Shown here piece after piece: positions 1 through 4,812 of a stretch of 5,009 nt of DNA. Each line of letters starts with the position of its first letter. Position 1 is the stretch's first letter. The DNA is from Ruminococcus sp. UBA3665. GTDB taxonomy: Bacteria; Bacillota; Clostridia; Oscillospirales; Ruminococcaceae. The stretch is taken from NCBI GenBank assembly GCA_002373165.1, contig DFJS01000014.1:1-5009 (forward strand), written 5' to 3'. The notes under the pieces are model-generated. The model saw only the letters and a list, made by a program, of their open reading frames with translations. It was not told the DNA's origin and ran no database searches. The translations under genes were made by a program, and so were the position numbers.

Positions 1-104
1 AGTACAACCAGCTGCTCAGAATCGAGGAAGAACTCGGCGCATCCGCCGTATATCCGCAGATGGGCGCATTCAACGTAAAGAAAGAAGCAGCTGCTCAGAA
101 CTGA
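1..104 (+). CDS. eno: Enolase, C-terminal end (partial)
   Basis: The frame starting at base 3 is open and ends at TGA 102-104, giving 33 residues that begin YNQLLRIEEELG. This is the conserved C-terminal signature of enolase, where the family reads (A)KYNQLLRIEEELG followed by a short variable tail. Bases 1-2 (AG) fit the end of the usual preceding Lys codon. Enolase (phosphopyruvate hydratase) converts 2-phosphoglycerate to phosphoenolpyruvate in cytoplasmic glycolysis. The active-site residues lie upstream of the window and cannot be checked. The tail (VYPQMGAFNVKKEAAAQN) is of normal length for the family, so the gene ends intact. It is followed 37 bases later by a hairpin terminator, so it is the last gene of its transcript. 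Confidence 0.93.
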   Translation, partial: YNQLLRIEEELGASAVYPQMGAFNVKKEAAAQN

Positions 105-108
105 TCAT

Positions 109-129
109 CACGCGTACTGACCACGCGAG
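109..129 (+). other. Small hairpin in the enolase 3' UTR
   Basis: CGCGT (111-115) pairs with ACGCG (123-127) around the 7-base loop ACTGACC (116-122). One more C-G pair (109/129) lies beyond an A-A mismatch. There is no U-tract, so it is not a terminator by itself. Its loop is identical to the loop of the terminator hairpin just downstream. A role in mRNA 3'-end structure is possible but is only inferred. Confidence 0.45.
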
Positions 130-141
130 TTGATAAATGAC

Positions 142-177
142 AGGAACTCCCTCCGACTGACCCGGAGGGAGTTCTTT
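142..177 (+). terminator. Intrinsic terminator of enolase
   Basis: GAACTCCCTCCG (144-155) pairs perfectly over 12 bp with CGGAGGGAGTTC (163-174) around the loop ACTGACC (156-162). A G-U and an A-U pair extend the stem to 142/176. The U-run is short (TTT at 175-177, then CGACAAAA), but the stem is long and GC-rich and lies soon after the enolase stop codon. Confidence 0.85.
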
Positions 178-198
178 CGACAAAATCTGAAAAAACTC

Positions 199-227
199 TT
201 GACAAATTTTCAGAAATATGCTATACT
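199..227 (+). promoter_or_regulatory. Strong sigma-A promoter with no gene behind it
   Basis: A perfect -35 box TTGACA (199-204) is followed after exactly 17 bp by TATACT (222-227), one mismatch from consensus. TG at 219-220 makes it an extended -10. Transcription should start near base 234. No + strand gene lies downstream: a hairpin with a U-tract follows at once, and then comes the 3' end of a - strand operon. The promoter therefore probably drives a short non-coding RNA or an antisense transcript. Confidence 0.8.
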
Positions 228-233
228 GGGTTC

Positions 234-275
234 ATAGCCGCCGTTTTTTTCTCATGCAGCGGCGGCCACTTTTTT
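234..275 (+). ncRNA. Candidate very short RNA made from the 199-227 promoter
   Basis: If transcription starts about 7 bases after the -10 box and stops in the U-tract at 270-275, the product is roughly 40 nt. It would consist almost entirely of one GC-rich stem with a U7-containing loop. I recognise no known RNA family in it. The only reading frame inside is a 7-codon ATG ORF (254-277, MQRRPLF) with no ribosome site, so coding is unlikely. The start and end are inferred from promoter geometry, and read-through to the 295-347 hairpin is also possible. Confidence 0.3.
237..275 (+). terminator. Promoter-proximal hairpin with U-tract
   Basis: GCCGCCG (237-243) pairs with CGGCGGC (260-266), a 7-bp all-GC stem with a 16-base loop that contains T7. 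CAC and then TTTTTT (270-275) follow, with more T-rich sequence after that. The U-tract is on the + strand side only, so this stops transcripts from the promoter at 199-227 rather than from the - strand operon. It could be a plain terminator or an attenuator. Confidence 0.6.
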
Positions 276-294
276 AATTTTTATTTATATAATA

Positions 295-347
295 AGCGAA
301 AACCCGTTCTGAATTTCCGGTGACAAGGAGGAGGACGGGCTTTTGCT
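295..347 (-). terminator. Hairpin terminator of the transporter/lipoprotein operon
   Basis: A long imperfect stem pairs 295-310 with 332-347: AGC, AAAA and CCCGTTCT against AGGACGGG, TTTT and GCT, with single-base bulges at 298 and 340. It starts 9 bases past the lipoprotein stop codon on the - strand, where the stem is followed by TTTTCGCTTATTATA. The + strand side also has a T-run (341-344), so it may work in both directions. The loop carries AAGGAGGAGG (325-334) on the + strand, with no credible gene after it. Confidence 0.6.
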
Positions 348-356
348 GTTTATGAT

Positions 357-1265
357 TTACTGATAGTCTGCAAACCAGTACAGCGAACTGTAAATCCAGC
401 ACTGTGCTGTATATGACGTGCTGTCGGCAAAATGTTCATCCGTCAGGAAGTCCGCCGCGCCGCAGGTCACGACAGAGGCATTCTGCCGCAGGGCATCCAG
501 CGAATAGCAAAGCACATTCAGCTTTTGATTCTCATAAGTAAGAGGGTCGTCTTCCGTACCGCCGCAGGGCTGTCCTGTTACAGTAGCGGACGTTTGCAGC
601 ATCACATCCACGAACATTTCATCCGTGCTGTAGTCGCCCAGCATGTAAAAACTGCGCGGACTGCGCATAAACACGCCCTTGGTCAGCATATCCTCCTGAT
701 AGGCGGCCATGCGCTCCGGCATAGCGATATAATTCACCAGAATGCTGTCATCCGGCTGAATTCTGGCCGGATCGTTTTCAGTCACAAGGTCATAGTCCAT
801 CTGGATGCAGAAGCTTTCTAAAAACCTGTTCCAGTATTTATATCTTGTCTCGCTTTCCGATGCCGGCAGCAGAAACAGCATATCGCCGCCGCGGTCGGCA
901 AAGGCATTCAGCAGCTGATATGTCTCCGGATTCAGGTCTTCCTTCGGAAAATTACAGATTAAAATCTGGTCTTCTTCCGGAAGTTCTTCCAGACTGCCCT
1001 GATGCCACACAAAGCCCTGTTCTTCCAGAGCCGCCCGGAACTGCGTGAGATTGGCCGGGTCTTCTGTCTGATATTCTGTTAAATAAAAAATATTCTGCGA
1101 GAATGTTTCCGGAATCGTTTCCGGGGCAGTTTCCGGAACTGTTCCGGTTTCTTGCTGCTGAATCATGCTGTCCAGGTCAGGCAGCTCTGCGCTTTCCTGA
1201 ACGGGTTCACTGCATCCTGTCAGCAGCAGGGACAGCAGCAGCATCAGATTAATTTTAAATTTCAT
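357..1265 (-). CDS. Lipoprotein with GldG-like features, function unknown
   Basis: The 302-residue product starts with MKFKIN, has a hydrophobic segment and then a lipobox L15-T16-G17-C18, so it should be lipidated at Cys18 and anchored on the outer face of the membrane. Residues 19-57 form an acidic, low-complexity linker with three PET repeats (44-54). From about residue 58 it looks globular. The stretch 99-134 (DQILICN..., then ...AFADRGGDMLFLLP) and the C-terminal part 262-302 (SVVTCGAADFL..., ending in an aromatic helix) resemble the auxiliary GldG/DUF4350-type domain that accompanies ABC-2 exporters. That match is by pattern only. No ABC transporter gene is present in the window. The ATG has a good ribosome site (AAAGGAG, 1278-1272, 6-base spacer) and overlaps the stop codon of the upstream transporter gene (ATGA, 1265-1262), which implies translational coupling. 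CDS confidence is high; the family call is tentative. Confidence 0.9.
   Translation of the reverse strand: MKFKINLMLLLSLLLTGCSEPVQESAELPDLDSMIQQQETGTVPETAPETIPETFSQNIFYLTEYQTEDPANLTQFRAALEEQGFVWHQGSLEELPEEDQILICNFPKEDLNPETYQLLNAFADRGGDMLFLLPASESETRYKYWNRFLESFCIQMDYDLVTENDPARIQPDDSILVNYIAMPERMAAYQEDMLTKGVFMRSPRSFYMLGDYSTDEMFVDVMLQTSATVTGQPCGGTEDDPLTYENQKLNVLCYSLDALRQNASVVTCGAADFLTDEHFADSTSYTAQCWIYSSLYWFADYQ
1105..1140 (-). repeat. 12-bp tandem repeat encoding (x)PET in the lipoprotein linker
   Basis: Three adjacent 12-base units each begin GTTTCCGG on the + strand (1105-1116, 1117-1128, 1129-1140), with a degenerate fourth starting at 1141 (GTTCCGGT). Read on the - strand they encode VPET, APET and IPET. 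Repeats like this can change in copy number and would alter only the length of the flexible tether between the lipid anchor and the globular domain. Confidence 0.8.
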
Positions 1266-2200
1266 GAAGAACTCCTTTCTGGTTGAGATCTTTTTTCAGA
1301 ATTGACAGTCAGAATGCCGGCGCATACCAGCACCAGAGCGGTCAGCCCCTGCCAGCTGAAAGCTCCTTCCTCGTGCAGAATCAGCCCGGACAGCATTACG
1401 CCGCACAAGGGATTCAAAAACCCGAAAACGGTCACTTTCGAGACAGGATTATATTTCAGCAGCACAGCCCAAAGCGAATACGCCGCGGCTGATACAAATG
1501 ACAGATACAGCAGAATCGCCCATGCTTCGGCGTTCAGGTGCAGAGTGCCGCCGCCCAGTACACCCAGAAGCCACATTACTGCGCCGCCGAATGCAAACTG
1601 CCAGCCGCTGAATAATACAGGATTTTCCCCATATTTGGCCGTATAGTGCTTCATGCACACGCTGGAACAGCCGCTTGCGACTGTGCACAGAAGCATGAAC
1701 CCATCCCCGAACAGATTCAGCCGGAATTGCAGTCCGGAAAGATTCACCAGAACAATCCCCGCAAACCCGATGACACAGCCCCAGAATTTCCGGGCAGTCA
1801 GCCGTTCCAGACCGCAGGCCGCCGCGATGAAAATCGCCGCAAAGACATTCGCCGCTACCAGAATTGCCGCTTTTGTGCCTGTTGTGTGCGCCAGGCCGAT
1901 ATAATAGAAAAAATATTGCAGAATTGTCTGAAACAGACTGACAATCCCGATTCTTGGAATGCTCTGCTTCTGCGGAATTAATAATTTCTTTTCCGCCATG
2001 CTTCCGGCCAGCAGTGCCATGATGCCGGCCAGCGTGAACCGCACGCCGGCGAATACCATCTGAGAAGCCCAGTCCTGACCGGAAATTTCCATTGCCGCGT
2101 AGCCCAGCTTCACCCCGGAAAACGCACTGCCCCACAGCACACAGCACACCAGTGCCAGCAGTGCAACCGTGCCTGTGCGTGTCAGAATTTCAGATTTCAA
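1262..2200 (-). CDS. EamA/DMT-family membrane transporter
   Basis: The roughly 312-residue, very hydrophobic product fits a 10-helix transporter of the drug/metabolite (EamA) superfamily with two EamA repeats. Visible signatures are LWGSAF in the first helix (22-27), AGVRFTLAG (51-59), GLAHTTGTKAAI (102-113), and late in the second repeat FGFLNPLCGVMLSGLILHEE. Family members export or import amino acids, nucleosides or other small metabolites; the substrate cannot be inferred. The frame stays open upstream to 2530, but that part overlaps the divergent kinase gene and its promoter and is not transporter-like. I chose TTG 2200-2198, which has AGGTGA (2211-2206) 5 bases upstream and gives a normal family length. 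GTG 2209-2207, behind GGAAGG (2219-2214), is an alternative that adds three residues. The stop codon overlaps the lipoprotein ATG. I see no good - strand promoter upstream. Confidence 0.92.
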   Translation of the reverse strand: MKSEILTRTGTVALLALVCCVLWGSAFSGVKLGYAAMEISGQDWASQMVFAGVRFTLAGIMALLAGSMAEKKLLIPQKQSIPRIGIVSLFQTILQYFFYYIGLAHTTGTKAAILVAANVFAAIFIAAACGLERLTARKFWGCVIGFAGIVLVNLSGLQFRLNLFGDGFMLLCTVASGCSSVCMKHYTAKYGENPVLFSGWQFAFGGAVMWLLGVLGGGTLHLNAEAWAILLYLSFVSAAAYSLWAVLLKYNPVSKVTVFGFLNPLCGVMLSGLILHEEGAFSWQGLTALVLVCAGILTVNSEKRSQPERSSS

Positions 2201-2239
2201 AAAAATCACCTGACCTTCCGTAAAAATCGACAAAAACAA

Positions 2240-2268
2240 TTGACTTTTTGCAAAAACTATGCTATAAT
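2240..2268 (+). promoter_or_regulatory. Sigma-A promoter of the kinase gene
   Basis: TTGACT (2240-2245) is followed after 17 bp by a perfect TATAAT (2263-2268), with TG at 2260-2261 giving an extended -10. The predicted start near 2275 leaves a leader of about 25 bases carrying the ribosome site AGGGAGG (2285-2291). CAAAAA (2231-2236) and TTTTTG (2245-2250) form an inverted repeat around the -35 box, and a perfect 10-bp palindrome GAATATATTC (2271-2280) sits at the start point. Either could be an operator, but both are AT-rich and may be chance. Confidence 0.88.
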
Positions 2269-2299
2269 ATGAATATATTCCATCAGGGAGGCGTATTGC

Positions 2300-3217
2300 A
2301 TGAAAATTGCTCTGGAACAAATCAACACACAAATCCGGGAAGATTCTGCCGGATTTATCCGCCGCGCCAATGTGGACTATCTCGCCCAGCTGACAAAAAT
2401 TGCTGACGAAATCGCCCTGCACCGCGATAAAAAACCTATTATTCTGCTTTCCGGACCTTCCGGCTCCGGAAAAACAACTTCTGCCCTGATGATTGAAAAA
2501 ATTCTGGACGAACGCGGCATCGAAACCCATACGCTTTCGCTGGATAATTATTTCAGTCCGCTGACTGCTCAGGAAAAAGAACTCTTCGCCGCCGGAAAAT
2601 TAGATCTGGAATCCCCCCGGCGCGTGGACAGTCCCTTTCTGACCGAACAGCTGAGGGAAATTTATCACTGCCGTCCGGTCGAACTGCCAATTTATGATTT
2701 CAAAGAATCCCTGCGCATCCAAAGCGGAAAAATCCTGCACCGCAAGCCCGGCGAACTGGTTATTTTAGAGGGCATCCACAGCCTGAACCCGGATATCGTC
2801 AGCTTTAAAGATTCCCGTACGGCCAAAATCTATGTCAGCGTCCGTACCCGTATCGAGAAAAACGGCGTACTGCTTCATCCGTCAAAAATCCGGCTGATGC
2901 GCCGCCTGGTGCGCGATATGCTCTTCCGGAAACGCTCGTTCACTGATACGCTGATGATGTTCCACAGCGTGGAAGAGGGCGAAAATAAATACATCATGCC
3001 GTATAAATATCGTTCTGATTACGACGTGGATACGTTCATGCCGTATGAAATCTGCGCATACAGAGGCTTTCTGCTGGAAGCATTCCGGCAGATGCCGGAA
3101 GAACCGCTTGTGGCCGATATGCTCGATTTTCTGGAGCAGACCCAGCCCGTTGCGCCCGATGCCATTACGCCGGATTCGCTGGTGTGCGAATTCATCGGCA
3201 ACGGACAGTTTAATTAA
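2300..3217 (+). CDS. Uridine-kinase-family P-loop kinase
   Basis: The 305-residue protein belongs to the phosphoribulokinase/uridine kinase family. It has a Walker A loop GPSGSGKTT (52-60), SLDNYF (80-85), PIYDF (130-134, the nucleoside-site PxYD motif) and VILEGIHSLNP (154-164), the Walker B-like strand. The arginine-rich RRLVRDMLFRKRSF segment that follows probably forms the lid. These fit ATP-dependent phosphorylation of uridine/cytidine or a related substrate in the cytoplasm, though the exact substrate is not proven. Many clostridial relatives are near 550 residues with an N-terminal TGS/ThrRS-like domain. Here only about 45 residues precede the kinase core, so this is the short form. 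The ATG is set by AGGGAGG with an 8-base spacer. The gene appears to be a single-gene transcript, bounded by its own promoter and a strong terminator, and diverges from the transporter gene. Confidence 0.92.
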   Translation: MKIALEQINTQIREDSAGFIRRANVDYLAQLTKIADEIALHRDKKPIILLSGPSGSGKTTSALMIEKILDERGIETHTLSLDNYFSPLTAQEKELFAAGKLDLESPRRVDSPFLTEQLREIYHCRPVELPIYDFKESLRIQSGKILHRKPGELVILEGIHSLNPDIVSFKDSRTAKIYVSVRTRIEKNGVLLHPSKIRLMRRLVRDMLFRKRSFTDTLMMFHSVEEGENKYIMPYKYRSDYDVDTFMPYEICAYRGFLLEAFRQMPEEPLVADMLDFLEQTQPVAPDAITPDSLVCEFIGNGQFN

Positions 3218-3222
3218 TCAGG

Positions 3223-3248
3223 TCAGGGGCACAAAGCCCCTGATTTTT
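3223..3248 (+). terminator. Intrinsic terminator of the kinase gene
   Basis: TCAGGGGC (3223-3230) pairs perfectly with GCCCCTGA (3236-3243) around the loop ACAAA, and TTTTT (3244-3248) follows. It begins 6 bases after the kinase stop codon. The T-run overlaps the TAA stop codon of the converging GH43 gene (3249-3247). On the - strand the tail is CCTGATTAATT, a weak U-tract, so it acts mainly on the + strand. Confidence 0.93.
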
Positions 3249-4743
3249 ATTCTGCCTTGCAGGAAAAGTCCCGGAATTCGGCGAATTCTGCGCTTTCCGC
3301 GCCCTGGGCATACAGGCCGATCATTACGCCCGTGAAGTTCCCGGCAATTTCTGTTGACAGAAATTTCGTCTGCGCCGTGCCAAGATCAAACTGCTGATGT
3401 TCGGCTTCGGCATAAAAATGATAAACAAGCGGTTCGGCCTGAATGCGCAGTTTCGCGCTGCTGCCGGGGAGCTGTACATGACCGGATTCCTGCACAAGAT
3501 CGCCCACATGCAGCCGCTTGAAGATTTCACAGCCTTCCGGAGTCCGGCGAACAGCAAGTTCGTAATGCTGATCCGGAGTCATGTACAGCGTGATGCCGGC
3601 TTCCTGATCGGGCACCTGCACCAGCACTTCTATCCGGAGCTGCATTTCCTGCTGACGAATTCCCGCAAACGTCGGCGCATGAGGCAGTTTGTCGGCGCAG
3701 TCCAGCGAAACGCCCGAACTTCTCAGACGAAATACATCTTCTTGAAGATCATAAAATTCCGGGTGCGGATTCTTGATCCGGCACCATCTGACGGAATCAG
3801 AAAGCCGGATTTCCGGCAGGGGAGACTGAATGACCGAATCCGGAATTCTGTCTGTCTGCATTTCCAGCCGGGTAGTACCGTCTGTGCCGGCCGTGAACCA
3901 GCCGTCTTCGCCGAACGTCACGGGAACAAGGCAGACTTCCCGGCCTGTAATATGATGCATCACCCACTGATGAATCTGCCGGAATGCCAGGTGCACCATC
4001 CACCAGTTTCCGGCGTAATCCTGAATCAGATCGCCGTGGCCGCATCCCTGGAGCGCATAGCCGCCAAGATTTCTGTTAGTCAGCACGGGGTTGCCGGGAT
4101 AGCTTTCAAATGCGCCGAACGGCGAACGGCTCCGGGCATACACTACCATATGACCGTATTCCGTACCGCCCTCGGCGGCCATGAGATAATAAAAATCCTG
4201 AATTTTATACATATGCGGACTTTCCAGAAATCTTCCGCCTGTACCCTGCCAGATGCACACGGCAGGGGAGAGCTTTTCGCCTGTTTGCAGGTCGATTTCG
4301 CACTGCACCACGCCGTGCACGCCCTGGTCATCCGTGCCGTTGCTCATGAAATAGGCTTTGCCGTTCTCGAAAAACAGCGAAGGATCAATGCCGTCCTGCT
4401 GAATATAAACCGGTTCGGACCATTCGCCGCGGATATCATCTGTCCAGACGAAGAAATTTCCGCCATCGGAGACGTTTGTTGTAATCATGTAGAACCGCCC
4501 GTCATGATACCGGATTGTCGGAGCGTAGATGCCCCCGGCAGAATCGGCTTTGGCAAGCGGAAGCTGACTATCGCGGGTCAGCACATGGCCGATCTGTTTC
4601 CAGTTAATCAGGTCACTGCTCTCGAACAGCGGCACTCCCGGAAAAAACTGGAACGAACTGCAAACCAGATAATACATGCCATTGGCGCGGCAGATGCTGG
4701 GGTCGGGATAAAACCCCGGAATAATAGGATTATGATAATTCAT
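3247..4743 (-). CDS. GH43-family glycosidase (beta-xylosidase / arabinofuranosidase type)
   Basis: The 498-residue product opens with NPIIPGFYPDPS, the N-terminal signature of glycoside hydrolase family 43. The three expected acidic residues of the five-bladed propeller are visible: Asp14 in YPDPS (general base), Asp120 in GIDPS (pKa modulator) and Glu174 in LESPHMYK (general acid). The family motif around GHGDLIQDYAGNWWMVHLAFR-like residues is also present. Roughly residues 325-498 look like the C-terminal beta-sandwich domain (GH43_C2) seen in beta-xylosidases and arabinofuranosidases. There is no signal peptide, so it should cleave imported xylo- or arabino-oligosaccharides in the cytoplasm; which sugar cannot be told. 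The start is the second ATG (4743-4741), 7 bases after a perfect AGGAGG. The frame is open to a TTG at 4803, but that lies beyond the ribosome site and hairpin and has no SD. No sugar transporter or regulator gene is visible nearby. Confidence 0.95.
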   Translation of the reverse strand: MNYHNPIIPGFYPDPSICRANGMYYLVCSSFQFFPGVPLFESSDLINWKQIGHVLTRDSQLPLAKADSAGGIYAPTIRYHDGRFYMITTNVSDGGNFFVWTDDIRGEWSEPVYIQQDGIDPSLFFENGKAYFMSNGTDDQGVHGVVQCEIDLQTGEKLSPAVCIWQGTGGRFLESPHMYKIQDFYYLMAAEGGTEYGHMVVYARSRSPFGAFESYPGNPVLTNRNLGGYALQGCGHGDLIQDYAGNWWMVHLAFRQIHQWVMHHITGREVCLVPVTFGEDGWFTAGTDGTTRLEMQTDRIPDSVIQSPLPEIRLSDSVRWCRIKNPHPEFYDLQEDVFRLRSSGVSLDCADKLPHAPTFAGIRQQEMQLRIEVLVQVPDQEAGITLYMTPDQHYELAVRRTPEGCEIFKRLHVGDLVQESGHVQLPGSSAKLRIQAEPLVYHFYAEAEHQQFDLGTAQTKFLSTEIAGNFTGVMIGLYAQGAESAEFAEFRDFSCKAE

Positions 4744-4750
4744 ACGCATT

Positions 4751-4756
4751 CCTCCT
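4751..4756 (-). promoter_or_regulatory. Ribosome binding site that decides the GH43 start
   Basis: The - strand reads AGGAGG here, then AATGCGTATG. The first ATG (4749-4747) lies only one base from the SD, too close. The second ATG (4743-4741) has a 7-base spacer and starts MNYHNP, the normal GH43 beginning. Confidence 0.9.
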
Positions 4757-4762
4757 GATACT

Positions 4763-4792
4763 GAAAAACCCCCGGAAAACCGGGGATTCTTC
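4763..4792 (-). terminator. Terminator-like hairpin between the upstream gene and GH43
   Basis: On the - strand CCCCGG (4775-4770 side) and its complement close a TTTT loop. The pairing extends outward to 13 bp (4792-4780 with 4775-4763) if G-U pairs are allowed. The 3' arm ends in GTTTTTC, so a U5 run follows the GC core directly. It starts 18 bases past the stop codon of the upstream gene, as a terminator would, but only 6 bases separate it from the GH43 ribosome site. There is no room for a promoter between. It may therefore act as an attenuator or mRNA-processing/stability hairpin in a shared transcript. Confidence 0.75.
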
Positions 4793-4803
4793 AATTTTAT
4801 CAA

Positions 4804-4812
4804 ACTATATCA
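4804..4812 (-). promoter_or_regulatory. Possible extended -10 element upstream of GH43
   Basis: The - strand reads TGATATAGT (4812-4804), a TGn plus TATAGT extended -10 with one mismatch, overlapping the TGA stop of the upstream gene. No recognisable -35 box lies 16-18 bp upstream. If active, the start would be near 4797 and the leader would contain the whole 4763-4792 hairpin before the GH43 ribosome site. This is weak evidence. Confidence 0.3.

Noticed and set aside
291..306. A catabolite-repression (cre)-like sequence AAGCGAAAACC.
   Set aside because: It matches only part of the cre consensus, lacking the TG and the central T, and is explained by the stem of the terminator hairpin.
432..821. 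A 129-codon + strand frame opposite the lipoprotein gene, a possible target of the 199-227 promoter.
   Set aside because: It has no ribosome site, two terminator hairpins lie between it and the promoter, and its His/Arg-rich composition is that of an antisense shadow.
1449..2147. A 232-codon frame on the - strand inside the transporter gene.
   Set aside because: It overlaps the EamA gene in another frame, has no membrane segments or ribosome site, and has shadow-like composition.
2201..2530. Upstream extension of the transporter reading frame to an ATG at 2530.
   Set aside because: It would run through the promoter, ribosome site and first 230 bases of the divergent kinase gene, and its residues do not resemble an EamA N-terminus. 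A start at 2200 or 2209 gives the family length.
3221..3226. GGTCAG here, and on the - strand at 2215-2210 near the transporter start, could pair with the CTGACC hairpin loops after enolase.
   Set aside because: A 6-base match is expected by chance a couple of times in a 5-kb window on both strands, and one site lies in an ordinary terminator.
3397..4758. A 453-codon open frame on the + strand opposite the GH43 gene.
   Set aside because: It is an exact antisense shadow of a clear GH43 coding sequence, is rich in His/Arg/Phe with no domain signal, and has no ribosome site. Long antisense frames are common opposite GC-rich codon use.
4744..4803. Upstream TTG start (4803) for the GH43 gene, adding 20 residues.
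   Set aside because: It has no SD of its own, and the added segment is encoded by the hairpin and the AGGAGG of the real start.
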